The notes: generated by a model from the sequence alone, not told the origin. 64,000 nt of DNA from Microbacterium abyssi (GCF_015277895.1 NZ_CP063815.1:2976001-3040000), one strand, 5' to 3'; numbered from the stretch's first letter, positions 43,589 through 53,730 are shown. Numbers and translations are program-made.

Positions 43589-45621
43589 CTTCAGCGACCG
43601 GGATCGTGCCGAGCTACCTGCAGGACGCGTGGTGGACGCCAGAGCCGACCGGCGATACGACCGTCATCCGGGATGCCTCGACCGGTGAGGAGATCGCGCG
43701 CGTCAGTACCGAGGGCCTTGATCTCGCCGCGGCTCTCGAGCATGCGCGCACCGTCGGCCAGACCTCGCTCGGTGAGCTGACCTTCCATCAGCGCGCCCTG
43801 CTGCTGAAGCAGTTCGCGCTCGCGCTGACGGAGCGCAAGGACGAGCTGTACGCGCTGTCGGCGCGCACCGGTGCGACCAGGGCCGACTCGTGGGTCGACA
43901 TCGACGGCGGCATAGGCGTGCTGTTCGCCTATTCGGGCAAGGGACGCCGCGAGCTGCCGAACGCGCAGGTGTACGTCGACGGACCGGTCGAACCGCTGTC
44001 GAAGGACGGCAGCTTCCTCGGTCGTCACGTGTACACCCGGCTACCGGGGGTCGCCGTGCAGATCAACGCGTTCAACTTCCCCGTGTGGGGGCCGCTGGAG
44101 AAGTTCGCGCCCGCGTTCCTCGCCGGGATGCCGTCATTGATCAAGCCCGCCACACCCACCGGGTACCTGACCGAGGCGATGGTGCGGATCCTCGTGGACT
44201 CCGGCCTGCTGCCGGCGGGGTCGCTGCAGCTCGTCAGCGGCAGCGTGCCGACGCTGTTCACTGAGCTGCGGCTCGGGGACGTCATCGGGTTCACCGGCAG
44301 TGCGTCGACCGCCGCCTCATTGCACTCGCGGACGCCGTCCGGCGTGCGATTCACCGCAGAGACGGATTCGATCAACGCCTCTCTGCTCGGACCGGATGCC
44401 GTCGCCGGCACACCGGAGTTCGACGCGTACATCCGTCAGCTCGTCGTCGAGATGACGTCGAAGGCCGGGCAGAAATGCACTGCCATCCGGCGCGCGGTCG
44501 TGCCGACAGCACAGGCGGATGCCGTGATCGACGCCGTCCGCGCGCGCATCGACGAGAAGACCGTCCTCGGTGATCCTCGGGACGAGGGCGTGACGATGGG
44601 TCCGCTCGTGTCGCTCGAGCAGCGCGATGAGGTGCTGCGTCAGGTGCAGGCTCTCGTCGACGGCGGCGGGCGGATCGTCATCGGCTCTTCGGAAGCGCCC
44701 GCGGAAGCACCCGCGCGTGACGGCGCGTTCGTGCCGCCCGTGATGCTGCGCTTCGACGACGCGCATGCCGATGCCGTCCACACCGTGGAGGCGTTCGGCC
44801 CCGTGTCCTCACTGATCACGTACGACACCGTGGCACAGGCATCCGACATCGTCGCCCGCGGCGGCGGTTCCCTCGTCACCAGCGTCGCGACGCACGACGC
44901 GGAGTTCGCGGCGCGGATCATGGCCGGCATCGCCGCGTCGAACGGACGCGTGCTGTTCCTGGATCGCGACGACGCCCGCTCGTCCACCGGCCACGGCTCT
45001 CCGATGCCGGGCCTGGTGCACGGCGGGCCGGGTCGCGCGGGCGGCGGCGAGGAGCTGGGCGGCATCCGCGCGGTGCTGCATCACATGCAGCGGACGGCTG
45101 TGCAGGGCTCGCCGGAGATGCTCACGGCGATCACCGGGGTGTGGCACGCGGGGGCGGCCGCACGCGAGGACGGCGTGCACCCCTTCCGCAAGCCGCTCGC
45201 GCAGCTGCGGATCGGCGACCGCGTCGCCTCGGCATCCCGCGAAGTCACGCTCGAAGACATCGAGACGTTCGCGCACTTCACCGGCGACACGTTCTACGCG
45301 CACATGGACGAGGAGGCCGCCGCCGCCAACCCGTTCTTCCCCGGTCGCGTCGCGCACGGCTATCTGCTGGTGTCGTGGGCCGCTGGCTTGTTCGTCGATC
45401 CCGACCCCGGCCCCGTGCTCGCGAACTATGGACTGGAGGACCTGCGCTTCGTGACGCCCGTGTCTCCCGGCGACAGCATCCGCGTCGAGTTGACGGCCAA
45501 GCAGATCACGCCGCGCGAGACCGACGAGTACGGCGAGGTGCGCTGGGATGCCGTGATCCGCAACCAGGACGACGAGACCGTCGCGACGTATGACGTGCTG
45601 ACGCTGGTGGCGAAGGAGTAG
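43585..45621 (+). CDS. paaZ: PaaZ: oxepin-CoA hydrolase / semialdehyde dehydrogenase fusion
   Basis: 678 aa, close to the usual 680. N-terminal aldehyde dehydrogenase (INAFNFPVWGPLEKF, catalytic Cys in GQKCTAIRR, EAFGPVSSL) and C-terminal MaoC-like hydratase (HFTGDTFYAHMDEEAA, HGYLLVSWAAG). The hydratase opens the oxepin-CoA ring and the dehydrogenase oxidises the aldehyde with NADP+. The upstream in-frame extension belongs to the antisense/shifted reading of paaH and was dropped. Confidence 0.96.
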   Translation: MTSATGIVPSYLQDAWWTPEPTGDTTVIRDASTGEEIARVSTEGLDLAAALEHARTVGQTSLGELTFHQRALLLKQFALALTERKDELYALSARTGATRADSWVDIDGGIGVLFAYSGKGRRELPNAQVYVDGPVEPLSKDGSFLGRHVYTRLPGVAVQINAFNFPVWGPLEKFAPAFLAGMPSLIKPATPTGYLTEAMVRILVDSGLLPAGSLQLVSGSVPTLFTELRLGDVIGFTGSASTAASLHSRTPSGVRFTAETDSINASLLGPDAVAGTPEFDAYIRQLVVEMTSKAGQKCTAIRRAVVPTAQADAVIDAVRARIDEKTVLGDPRDEGVTMGPLVSLEQRDEVLRQVQALVDGGGRIVIGSSEAPAEAPARDGAFVPPVMLRFDDAHADAVHTVEAFGPVSSLITYDTVAQASDIVARGGGSLVTSVATHDAEFAARIMAGIAASNGRVLFLDRDDARSSTGHGSPMPGLVHGGPGRAGGGEELGGIRAVLHHMQRTAVQGSPEMLTAITGVWHAGAAAREDGVHPFRKPLAQLRIGDRVASASREVTLEDIETFAHFTGDTFYAHMDEEAAAANPFFPGRVAHGYLLVSWAAGLFVDPDPGPVLANYGLEDLRFVTPVSPGDSIRVELTAKQITPRETDEYGEVRWDAVIRNQDDETVATYDVLTLVAKE

Positions 45622-45631
45622 AGCGGGGCTT

Positions 45632-46054
45632 TCAGTCCGGTCGCCGCAGAGCTGCGGAGAGCAGTCGCGCCAGTTGCGCTCTGGCGTCGGCGTCAGATGG
45701 CATCCCTGGTTCGAAGGGCGACTCCATTCGATCCTTGCTCTTGTCTCGATAGCGTGGGATCACGTGCAGGTGAAAGTGGAAGACGGTCTGCCACCCGACG
45801 TCTCCGTTGCAGTTCAGCAGGTTCACGCCTTCAGCCCCGAATTGGCTGTGCACGGCCTTCGCAATCCGTTGTGCGGCGAGCGTGGTCGCGACCAGGTCCT
45901 CGGGCGCAACGCTGAGAAGGTCGGCACTGTGACGTTTCGGGATGACGAGCAGATGGCCATCTGATCCAGGGTCGATGTCCATGAACGCCAGGGTTGTCGC
46001 ATCCTCGGCGACTTTGTCGCACGGCGCACGTCCGGCGACGATCTCACAAAACAC
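45632..46054 (-). CDS. HIT-family protein
   Basis: 140 aa from GTG 46054. The HIT active site is intact as FHFHLHVIPR (H-x-H-x-H-x-x). N-terminal FCEIVAG and FMDIDPGSDGHLLVIPKRH are standard. Hydrolyses adenosine phosphoramidates or dinucleoside polyphosphates. Convergent with paaZ, 10 bp between stops. It lies between the two paa blocks and has no known link to the pathway. Confidence 0.92.
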   Translation of the reverse strand: MFCEIVAGRAPCDKVAEDATTLAFMDIDPGSDGHLLVIPKRHSADLLSVAPEDLVATTLAAQRIAKAVHSQFGAEGVNLLNCNGDVGWQTVFHFHLHVIPRYRDKSKDRMESPFEPGMPSDADARAQLARLLSAALRRPD

Positions 46055-46228
46055 GCACGAATCGTCTGGTGCGTCCTGAGCAACTCAACCGCTTGAATCA
46101 CCCATTCACTGGTCGAGAAACTGGAGCGAGTGCGCACTTCTGCAGCGCGTTCGAGATCGTTTCGAAAAGTCCCCTGATCGGCCAGTTCTTCAGGTCCGAA
46201 TGTCGGTGGCCCTCGCTCTAATAGAGGT

Positions 46229-47701
46229 ATGAACAGCATCACTGCTCACCTCGAAGACCTGGACAGGTCTCTCGCCGAGGCGAGCAGTGATGCGTTCGGA
46301 CGCGAAGAGATTCCCGACCTCTCGGATGCTGACATCGCCGCGCTGCTCGAAGCGAGCGGCCGCATCCAGAAGCGGATCGAGGGGCTGCAGGTCGAGGCGA
46401 CAGTGCAGGTCATCGAACGGTCGGCGCCGATGCGCGATGACAAGATGACGGCGAAATACGGGTGGTCGCGGCCGGTCGACCTGGTGCGAGTCCTGACGCG
46501 CTCGGAGTCACGCGACGCGAACCGCGTGGTGAAGACAGCCCGACTGCTGACCCGCAACCGGGGGATGTCGAGCGGAGAGTTCGTGCCCGCCCGCTACCCG
46601 GAACTACGCCAGGCGATGGTGTCTGGAGCAATGGGCGTCGCGGGACTTCTGGCGGCGATGGAGCCGCTGGAGCAGTCCCGCGACCGAATCTTCGACGACG
46701 ACCGTCTGGAAGCCGACCGTCAGCTCGCCGACCTCGCCTGCGGGATCATCCGCGACGACGACAGGCAGACGGGCACGGTTCCATTGCCGACGCCGGAGGA
46801 TCTGCGGATGCTGTCGCGCGTACTGGTCGCCTATCTCGACCCCGACGGCGCCGAGCCGGCAGACAAGGCCGGCGCGCGAGGACGCAGCTTCATGATCGGG
46901 CGCGAACGCAACGGCAACGTGCCGGTACGCGGCAACATCCTGCCGGAGGTGGCCGGGCAATTGCAGTTGCTGATGGACAGCACGTGCAACCCGCGCGTCG
47001 ATGGCCCGGACGACCCGACCGCCGGAGTGCGATTCGAGGAGAGCCCCGACGAGGAGCTCACCCCGAACGGCGAAACGCACAGCACCGCACGGATCGATGA
47101 GCGCACCCGCACGCAGAAGATGCACGACGCGTTCGCGATGATCGTAGGCGTCGCCGCCCGCGCCGGCGAGTTCCCCGACATCGGCGGCGCCGCGCCCACC
47201 CTGGTCGTGACGGTGACCGCCGAGGACTACGCATCCGGCAGCGGATGGGCGACCGTCCTCAACACCGGCGACCGCATCCCCTCACGCGTCGCCGCGCAGA
47301 CCGGGTGCGCGGGCGGCATCCAGCGCGTCATGTTCGACGAGAACGGCCGCATCGCCGCAATCGGCACATCCGCACGAATCTTCAATGCCCTGCAACGGCG
47401 CGCGATCACCTTGCGTGACGACGGCTGCATCATTCCTGGTTGCACGGTGCCGGCATCCTGGTGCGAGATCCACCACGTCACCGAGCACGCCGACGGCGGT
47501 CCGACACACACCGACAACGGCGTCCTGCTGTGCTGGTGGCATCACCGCAACCTCCATCTCTCCGAGTGGCGGATCCGCATGAATCGAGGCATCCCGGAGG
47601 TACGCGGACCGCGGTGGTGGGATCACGAACAACGCTGGCACCCAGCCGGATCGCCTCGCCCTCGAGTACACGCTGGCGGCGCCGGGATCCGCACCGGGTG
47701 A
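46229..47701 (+). CDS. DUF222 / HNH endonuclease-domain protein
   Basis: 490 aa. N-terminal DUF222 (about residues 1-300) and C-terminal HNH domain with CIIPGCTVPASWCEIHHVTEHADGGPTHTDNGVLLCWWHHRNLH, including zinc Cys and catalytic His residues. This is the 13E12-type family found in many copies in actinobacteria; function is unknown and a mobile or defence role has been suggested. It sits between the paa blocks with its own promoter region. Confidence 0.92.
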   Translation: MNSITAHLEDLDRSLAEASSDAFGREEIPDLSDADIAALLEASGRIQKRIEGLQVEATVQVIERSAPMRDDKMTAKYGWSRPVDLVRVLTRSESRDANRVVKTARLLTRNRGMSSGEFVPARYPELRQAMVSGAMGVAGLLAAMEPLEQSRDRIFDDDRLEADRQLADLACGIIRDDDRQTGTVPLPTPEDLRMLSRVLVAYLDPDGAEPADKAGARGRSFMIGRERNGNVPVRGNILPEVAGQLQLLMDSTCNPRVDGPDDPTAGVRFEESPDEELTPNGETHSTARIDERTRTQKMHDAFAMIVGVAARAGEFPDIGGAAPTLVVTVTAEDYASGSGWATVLNTGDRIPSRVAAQTGCAGGIQRVMFDENGRIAAIGTSARIFNALQRRAITLRDDGCIIPGCTVPASWCEIHHVTEHADGGPTHTDNGVLLCWWHHRNLHLSEWRIRMNRGIPEVRGPRWWDHEQRWHPAGSPRPRVHAGGAGIRTG

Positions 47702-47727
47702 TGCGCGATCCGCGCGGGTGTGCGAGA

Positions 47728-47751
47728 ATTACTGAACGTACGGTCAGTAAT
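47728..47751. promoter_or_regulatory. Second paa operator, upstream of paaA
   Basis: 24-bp palindrome with one mismatch; core ACTGAACGTACGGTCAGT. It matches the operator at 41955-41978 in 22 of 24 positions. The paaA ATG at 47780 lies 29 bp downstream. Confidence 0.8.
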
Positions 47752-47779
47752 GACGCACCATGACGACGAAGGGGTCGTG

Positions 47780-48748
47780 ATGACCGAGGCCACCCGCGAC
47801 GAAGAGACCACCGCCGAGCAGCGCCGGTTCGACGAGATCATCTCGGCGGACTCGCGCATCGAGCCGCGCGACTGGATGCCGGATGCCTACCGCAAGACGC
47901 TCATCCGGCAGATCTCGCAGCACGCGCACTCCGAGATCATCGGCATGCAGCCCGAGGGCAACTGGATCAGCCGCGCACCGAGCCTCAAGCGCAAGGCGAT
48001 CCTCATGGCGAAGGTGCAGGACGAGGCAGGCCACGGCCTGTACCTCTACTCCGCCGCGCAGACGCTCGGCATCACGCGCGACGAGATGACCGACCAACTC
48101 ATCACCGGCAAGGCGAAGTACTCGTCGATCTTCAACTACCCCACGCCGACGTGGGCCGACATGGGCGCGATCGGCTGGCTCGTCGACGGCGCCGCGATCT
48201 GCAACCAGGTGCCGCTGTGCCGCGCGTCGTACGGACCGTACGGGCGTGCCATGGTGCGCGTCTGCAAGGAGGAGTCGTTCCACCAGCGGCAGGGTTTCGA
48301 GATCCTGCTGACCCTCATGCAGGGCAGCGACGCGCAGCGCGAGATGGCGCAGGATGCCGTGAACCGCTGGTACTGGCCGAGCCTGATGATGTTCGGTCCG
48401 CCCGACGGCGACTCCCCGAACTCGGCCCAGTCGATGGCCTGGAACATCAAGCGCTTCTCGAACGACGAGCTGCGTCAGCGCTTCATCGGGATGCTGGTAC
48501 CGCAGGCCGAGGTGCTCGGCATCACCCTCCCTGATCCTGAGCTGCGCTTCGACGAGGAGACCCAGCAGTACGTCGGCGGCGAGATCGACTGGACCGAGTT
48601 CTTCGAGGTGCTCGCCGGTCGCGGCCCGATGAACGCCGAGCGGGTCAGGGCACGGCGCGAGGCGCACGAAGAGGGTGCCTGGGTGCGCGCGGCCGCAGCC
48701 GAGTACGCGCGCAAGCAGGCAGCGCGGGCAGAGGAGGTAGCGGCATGA
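47780..48748 (+). CDS. paaA: Phenylacetyl-CoA epoxidase catalytic subunit
   Basis: 322 aa from ATG 47780, with AAGGGG 5 bp upstream; ATG 47750 was rejected because it overlaps the operator. Di-iron ligands are in [14 protein letters not shown] (ExxH) and [14 protein letters not shown] (ExxH). PaaA, with PaaB, PaaC and PaaE, epoxidises the ring of phenylacetyl-CoA. First gene of paaABCDE-paaG. Confidence 0.97.
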   Translation: MTEATRDEETTAEQRRFDEIISADSRIEPRDWMPDAYRKTLIRQISQHAHSEIIGMQPEGNWISRAPSLKRKAILMAKVQDEAGHGLYLYSAAQTLGITRDEMTDQLITGKAKYSSIFNYPTPTWADMGAIGWLVDGAAICNQVPLCRASYGPYGRAMVRVCKEESFHQRQGFEILLTLMQGSDAQREMAQDAVNRWYWPSLMMFGPPDGDSPNSAQSMAWNIKRFSNDELRQRFIGMLVPQAEVLGITLPDPELRFDEETQQYVGGEIDWTEFFEVLAGRGPMNAERVRARREAHEEGAWVRAAAAEYARKQAARAEEVAA

Positions 48749-49047
48749 GTGAGACAGCATCTTCGTCTGAGATGTGGCCGCTGTGGGAGGTGTTCGTCCG
48801 CGCGAACCGCGGAATGAGCCACGTGCACGCGGGGTCGTTGCACGCTCCGGATGCCGAGCTCGCGGTGCGCAACGCCCGCGACCTGTACACGCGGCGCGGC
48901 GAGGGCACCTCGATCTGGGTGGTGCCGTCGGATGCCATCACGGCCAGCGACCCGGACGCCAAGGGCTCGTTCTTCGAGAGCCCCGCCGGTAAGAACTACC
49001 GCCATGCGGTGTACTACACCGCATCCGAGGGGGTGCCGCACCTGTGA
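48745..49047 (+). CDS. paaB: Phenylacetyl-CoA epoxidase subunit PaaB
   Basis: 100 aa. [44 protein letters not shown] is characteristic of PaaB, a small bridging subunit of the epoxidase complex. Start overlaps the paaA stop by 4 bp and its stop overlaps paaC. Confidence 0.96.
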   Translation: MSETASSSEMWPLWEVFVRANRGMSHVHAGSLHAPDAELAVRNARDLYTRRGEGTSIWVVPSDAITASDPDAKGSFFESPAGKNYRHAVYYTASEGVPHL

Positions 49048-49868
49048 TGTCCCATGACCCGCACGGCGCCGTCACCGTCGACGAGCTCGAGCTCAGCGCT
49101 GAGCTCGCAGGCAGTGGAGACGCCGTCGCCTCCGCCGCCGTCGCCGAGTACGCCCTCTGGCTCGGCGACGATGCGCTGATCCTCTCGCAGCAACTCGGCG
49201 CCTGGATCGCCCGCGCCCCAGAGCTCGAAGAGGATGTCGCGCTCGGCAACATCGCCCTCGACCTGCTCGGCCATGCGCGCTCGCTGCTCCGCTACGCCGG
49301 CACCGCCGACGGGCGCACCGAGGACGACCTCGCCTACTTCCGCGACGAACCGGAGTTCCGCAGCGCCTGGCTCTTCGAGCAGCCGAACGGCGACTTCGCG
49401 CAGACGATCGCGCGGCAGCTCGCGGCATCCGCGTACCTGTTCGAGCTGTACTCCGCCCTGCGCCTCTCACGCGACGCGACGCTCGCAGCCATCGCCGAGA
49501 AGTCGCTCAAGGAGGTCGACTATCACCGCGACCACGCCGTCCAGTGGACGCTGCGCCTCGCGGGCGGCACCGACGAATCGCGCCGCCGCATGATCCGTGC
49601 GGTGACCGATGTCTGGCCGTACGTCGACGAGCTGTTCCGCGACGAGCCGTTGATCGACGAGCTCGACGGCATCGCGGTGCGCCCATCGGTCCTGCGCGAC
49701 GGGTTCGACGCCGCGGTCGACGTCGTCTTCGCCGAAGCCGACCTCCACCGTCCCGAAGGCCAGCCGTCCGCCGGCGGCGGGCGCCGCGGCATCCATTTCC
49801 CCGCCCTGTCGCGCATCCTCGCCGAGATGCAGGTTCTCGCAAGACAGCATCCGGGGGCGACATGGTGA
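49047..49868 (+). CDS. paaC: Phenylacetyl-CoA epoxidase structural subunit PaaC
   Basis: 273 aa from ATG 49047 (GTG 49044 adjacent). The ferritin-like PaaC pattern is seen in YALWLGDDALILSQQLGAW and LGNIALDLLGHARSLL, and LKEVDYHRDHAVQWTLRLAGG. It pairs with PaaA but lacks the full di-iron centre. Confidence 0.95.
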   Translation: MSHDPHGAVTVDELELSAELAGSGDAVASAAVAEYALWLGDDALILSQQLGAWIARAPELEEDVALGNIALDLLGHARSLLRYAGTADGRTEDDLAYFRDEPEFRSAWLFEQPNGDFAQTIARQLAASAYLFELYSALRLSRDATLAAIAEKSLKEVDYHRDHAVQWTLRLAGGTDESRRRMIRAVTDVWPYVDELFRDEPLIDELDGIAVRPSVLRDGFDAAVDVVFAEADLHRPEGQPSAGGGRRGIHFPALSRILAEMQVLARQHPGATW

Positions 49869-50356
49869 CCACCACACGCCGACAGGACGCCTGGCGCGTC
49901 GCTGCGACCGTGACCGACCCCGAGGTCCCCGTCCTGACGATCGAAGACCTCGGCGTCCTGCGAGACGTAACGGTCGACGGCGAGCGCGTCACGGTCACGC
50001 TCACGCCGACGTACAGCGGATGCCCGGCGCTGGACGCCATGCGCGACGACGTGATCCTCGCGCTCACCGCCGCCGGCTTCGACCACGTCGATGTGCGCAC
50101 CACGCTCTCTCCCGCGTGGACGACGGACTGGATGACGGATGCCGGGAAGCGCAAGCTCACCGAGTTCGGCATCGCCCCGCCGACCGGTCGTGCGGCGCTG
50201 GGGCGGGGACCGGTGAAACTCCGGCTCGCCGTGAAGTGCCCGCGCTGCGGATCACCTGACACCCGCGAGATCGCGCGCTTCGGCTCGACCTCCTGCAAGG
50301 CGCTCTACGAATGCCGCGCCTGCCTCGAGCCCTTCGACCACTTCAAAGTGCTGTGA
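49862..50356 (+). CDS. paaD: Phenylacetate degradation protein PaaD (iron-sulfur assembly-like)
   Basis: 164 aa from ATG 49862 (GTG 49865 alternative), 7-bp overlap with paaC. N-terminal MIP18/SufT-like domain (DPEVPVLTIEDLGVLRDV, YSGCPALDAM) and a C-terminal zinc/Fe-S Cys cluster CPRCG...SCKALYECRACLEPFDHFK. Thought to help mature the epoxidase metal centres. Confidence 0.95.
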   Translation: MVTTTRRQDAWRVAATVTDPEVPVLTIEDLGVLRDVTVDGERVTVTLTPTYSGCPALDAMRDDVILALTAAGFDHVDVRTTLSPAWTTDWMTDAGKRKLTEFGIAPPTGRAALGRGPVKLRLAVKCPRCGSPDTREIARFGSTSCKALYECRACLEPFDHFKVL

Positions 50357-51459
50357 ACGCCACCACGCGCACACGCCGCCGCGGGCGCTTCCACGAGCTC
50401 GAGGTCACCGAGGTCAGGCCGCTCACCGCGGAGAGCATCGAGGTCACATTCGCCGTGCCACCGGAGCTGCATGACGACTACCAGTACCTTCCTGGCCAGT
50501 ACGTGGCGCTGCGCGCCCACGTCGACGGCCAAGAGGTGCGCCGCAGCTACTCGATCTGCCGGCCGCCGAGCCCCGGCCGCATCAGCGTCGGCATCAAGCG
50601 CGACCTCGGCGGACTGTTCTCGGTCTGGGCGCACGAGAACCTCAAGCCCGGCGACCGCATCGAGGTGATGAGCCCGGAGGGGAAGTTCACCACCAACCTC
50701 CCCGACCTCGACCACGCGCATATCGCGGGCATCGCCGCGGGTTCGGGCGTGACGCCGATGATGGCGCTGGCGGCTCACGTGCTGGCATCCTCGCCGACGG
50801 CGCAGTTCAGTCTCGTCTACACGAACCGCGCCACTCAGGACGTCATGTTCCTCGACGACCTCGCCGACCTGAAGGACCGCTACCCGTCCCGCCTCGCACT
50901 GCACCATGTGCTCTCGCGCGAGCAGCGCACCGCTCCCCTGCTGTCCGGGCGCATCGACGGCGAGAAACTCGGTGCGATCCTCGACGGGCTGGTACCGCCG
51001 GGGACCGTCACGGAGTGGTTCCTGTGCGGGCCGTTCGACCTCGTCGCACTGTGCCGCGAGACGCTCGAGGCGCGCGGAGTGCCGACGGGCAGCATCCGCT
51101 TCGAGCTGTTCACGAGCGACGCCGATGGCCCGCGCGTCGATCGCGGGCGCCCCGTCGTGATCGACAAGGGCGACGAGGTGCGGAAGATCGAGTTCACGCT
51201 CGACGGCCTGTCGTCGACGGTCGAGTCGCCGGTGTCGGCGAACGAGGCGATCCTGGATGCCGCGTTGCGCGTCCGCGGAGACGTGCCGTTCGCGTGCGCC
51301 GGAGGGGTCTGCGGCACGTGCCGGGCCCGCCTGCTCGAGGGCGAGGTGCGGATGACGCAGAACTTCGCGCTCGAGCCGGAGGAGCTCGAACGCGGCTATG
51401 TGCTGACCTGCCAATCCCACCCGACCACGGCATCCGTGGTCGTCGACTACGACGCGTGA
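50353..51459 (+). CDS. paaE: Phenylacetyl-CoA epoxidase reductase PaaE
   Basis: 368 aa from GTG 50353 (GTGA overlap with paaD). FAD domain (RRSYSICRPPS), NADP domain (GIAAGSGVTPMMALA) and a C-terminal plant-type ferredoxin cluster CAGGVCGTCRARLLEG with the last Cys in VLTCQSHP. Passes electrons from NADPH to the PaaAC di-iron centre. Confidence 0.97.
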   Translation: MNATTRTRRRGRFHELEVTEVRPLTAESIEVTFAVPPELHDDYQYLPGQYVALRAHVDGQEVRRSYSICRPPSPGRISVGIKRDLGGLFSVWAHENLKPGDRIEVMSPEGKFTTNLPDLDHAHIAGIAAGSGVTPMMALAAHVLASSPTAQFSLVYTNRATQDVMFLDDLADLKDRYPSRLALHHVLSREQRTAPLLSGRIDGEKLGAILDGLVPPGTVTEWFLCGPFDLVALCRETLEARGVPTGSIRFELFTSDADGPRVDRGRPVVIDKGDEVRKIEFTLDGLSSTVESPVSANEAILDAALRVRGDVPFACAGGVCGTCRARLLEGEVRMTQNFALEPEELERGYVLTCQSHPTTASVVVDYDA

Positions 51460-51480
51460 CCCCACAACAGACGGAGCGCC

Positions 51481-52251
51481 ATGATCGACCTGACCATCGC
51501 CGATGACATCGCCCACGTGGTGCTGAACGCGCCGGAGAAGCGCAACGCGCTGGACGTCCAGGCGCTCGCCGACCTCGGCGCCGCGTACGACGACGCCGAA
51601 GCCGCGGGCGTGCGGTCGCTCGTGCTGCGCGGCGAAGGGCCGGGCTTCTGCGCGGGTCGAGACATCGCCGGCGTCGACCCGGCGACGGACGACGTGACCG
51701 GCTACCTCGACGGGCTCGTCACGCCGCTGCTGAAGAAGATGTCGTCGTTTCCCGCACCGACCTTCGCGGCCGCGCACGGTGCCTGCCTCGGGGTGGGTCT
51801 CGGTCTGCTCATCGCCACGGACGTCGTCTACGTCGCGGACAACGCGAAGATCGGCTCTCCCTTCGCCGCCCTCGGAGCAACGCTCGACTCCGGCGGACAT
51901 GCGCTGTTCTACGAGCGGCTCGGCGCGCACAGGACGCTCGACCTCATCTACACGGGCCGGCTCATGAGCGGCGCGGAGGCCGTGCAGTCCGGCCTGTTCT
52001 CGCAGGTGTTCCAGGAGGATAAGGTGCAGGCGGCGACGGAAGACGCGGCATCCCGCGCCGCCCGGGGCGCGACACAGGCGTTTCTCGCGAGCAAGCGCCT
52101 CGTCGCCCGGCTGCGCGACGAGCGACTCGCGCTCTGGGATGCCGTCGCCGTCGAGAACGCGAATCAGGCGTCGCTGCGCGACACCGCCGACTACCGCGAG
52201 GGATTCGCGGCGTTCCAGCAGAAGCGGAAGCCGGAGTTCACCGGGCGCTGA
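51481..52251 (+). CDS. Enoyl-CoA hydratase/isomerase, probable PaaG
   Basis: 256 aa. Crotonase fold: NAPEKRNALDVQAL, GPGFCAGRDIAGV and AAAHGACLGVGLGLLIATDVVYVAD. At the end of paaABCDE it is best explained as PaaG (epoxide-to-oxepin isomerase), but this is from context. Starts 21 bp after paaE. A 21-nt-arm hairpin starts 2 bp after its stop. Confidence 0.85.
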   Translation: MIDLTIADDIAHVVLNAPEKRNALDVQALADLGAAYDDAEAAGVRSLVLRGEGPGFCAGRDIAGVDPATDDVTGYLDGLVTPLLKKMSSFPAPTFAAAHGACLGVGLGLLIATDVVYVADNAKIGSPFAALGATLDSGGHALFYERLGAHRTLDLIYTGRLMSGAEAVQSGLFSQVFQEDKVQAATEDAASRAARGATQAFLASKRLVARLRDERLALWDAVAVENANQASLRDTADYREGFAAFQQKRKPEFTGR

Positions 52252-52252
52252 C

Positions 52253-52311
52253 TTCAGGTCGCACTTTCTGCCGGTCTCAGCACGCCAGAGCGGCAGGAAG
52301 TGCGACCTGAA
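52253..52311. terminator. Long hairpin between convergent paaG and pntB
   Basis: 21-nt arms (52253-52273 and 52291-52311, inner part GCACTTTCTGCCG) pair with one mismatch over a 17-nt loop. It fills nearly the whole gap between the convergent genes, so it likely terminates both; no U-tract. Confidence 0.75.
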
Positions 52312-52317
52312 CGAGGG

Positions 52318-53730
52318 TTACAGCGCTCGCAGGATGTCGTCCACCCGATCCTTCGCATCACCGAACAGCATCTGCGCGTTCTCGCGGAAGAACAGCGGGT
52401 TCTGCACGCCGGCATACCCCGAGGCCATCGAGCGCTTGAACACGATCACGTTCTCGGCTTCCCACACGCGCAGCACCGGCATTCCGGCGATCGGGCTGCT
52501 GGGATCCTCGGCCGCCGCGGGGTTCACGGTGTCGTTCGCGCCGATCACGAGGACGACGGCGGTGGATGCCAGGTCGTCGTTGATCTCGTCCATCTCGAGC
52601 ACGATGTCGTACGGCACCTTGGCCTCGGCCAGCAGCACGTTCATGTGCCCGGGCAGGCGTCCGGCGACGGGATGGATGCCGAACCTGACGTCCACGCCGC
52701 GATCGCGCAGTTTCTGCGTGAGCTCGGCGACCGGGTACTGCGCCTGTGCGACGGCCATGCCGTAGCCGGGTGTGATCACGACGGTCGAGGCGCTGCCGAG
52801 CATGTCGGCCACGGACGCCGCGTCGATCTCACGATGCTCGCCGTGGTCGACGTCATCCTTCGTCGGCGCCGCGATGCCGAACCCGCCGGCGATCACCGAG
52901 ATGAACGACCGGTTCATGGCCTTGCACATGATGTACGACAGATACGCACCGGAAGATCCGACCAGCGCACCCGTGACGATCAGCAGGTCGTTGTTCAGCA
53001 GGAAGCCCGCGGCGGCGGCGGCCCAGCCGGAGTAGCTGTTCAGCATCGAGACGACCACCGGCATGTCGCCGCCGCCGATCGAAGCGACCAGGTGCCACCC
53101 GAGCGCCAGAGACAGGGCGGTGACGACGATCAGCAGCACGAGCGACGGCGTCATGACGTACCAGACCGTCAGGCCGATGAACACGACGATCGCACCGAGG
53201 TTCAGCACGTTCTTGCCCGGCAGCATGAGCGGCTTCGACGAGATGCGCCCCGACAGCTTCAGGAACGCGACGATGGATCCGGTGAACGTCACGCCGCCGA
53301 TGAAGATGCCGATGAACACCTCGGCGTGGTGGATGTCGGCGAGCGCGCCGGTGAGCCCGGGGCTGTGCAGGTGGCCGTTCCAGCCGACGAGCACGGCCGC
53401 GAGACCCACGAAGCTGTGCAGCAGCGCGATGAGCTCCGGCATGCCGGTCATCTCGACGCTGCGCGCCCGCCAGAGGCCGATGACCGCGCCGACGAGCATC
53501 GCGACCAGCAGCAGCACGAGCCCGAGGATCGCCTGCGGCTGCCCCCACGCACCCTGGAACGTGACCCAGATCGTGGCGACCAGGGCGATCGCCATGCCGA
53601 CCATGCCGTAGGTGACGCCGGCGCGCGAGGACTCGTGGCGACTGAGCCCTGCGAGGCTCATGATGAACAGCAGAGCGGCGACGATGTACGCGGCGCCCGC
53701 GACGGATGCGGAGAGTTCGACGGCGCTCAT
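52318..53730 (-). CDS. pntB: NAD(P) transhydrogenase subunit beta
   Basis: 470 aa. About eight or nine membrane segments in the first 280 residues, then the NADP(H)-binding domain with [16 protein letters not shown] and [10 protein letters not shown], typical of PntB. With PntA it uses the proton gradient to reduce NADP+ with NADH. ATG overlaps the pntA stop (53727-53730). Confidence 0.97.
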   Translation of the reverse strand: MSAVELSASVAGAAYIVAALLFIMSLAGLSRHESSRAGVTYGMVGMAIALVATIWVTFQGAWGQPQAILGLVLLLVAMLVGAVIGLWRARSVEMTGMPELIALLHSFVGLAAVLVGWNGHLHSPGLTGALADIHHAEVFIGIFIGGVTFTGSIVAFLKLSGRISSKPLMLPGKNVLNLGAIVVFIGLTVWYVMTPSLVLLIVVTALSLALGWHLVASIGGGDMPVVVSMLNSYSGWAAAAAGFLLNNDLLIVTGALVGSSGAYLSYIMCKAMNRSFISVIAGGFGIAAPTKDDVDHGEHREIDAASVADMLGSASTVVITPGYGMAVAQAQYPVAELTQKLRDRGVDVRFGIHPVAGRLPGHMNVLLAEAKVPYDIVLEMDEINDDLASTAVVLVIGANDTVNPAAAEDPSSPIAGMPVLRVWEAENVIVFKRSMASGYAGVQNPLFFRENAQMLFGDAKDRVDDILRAL

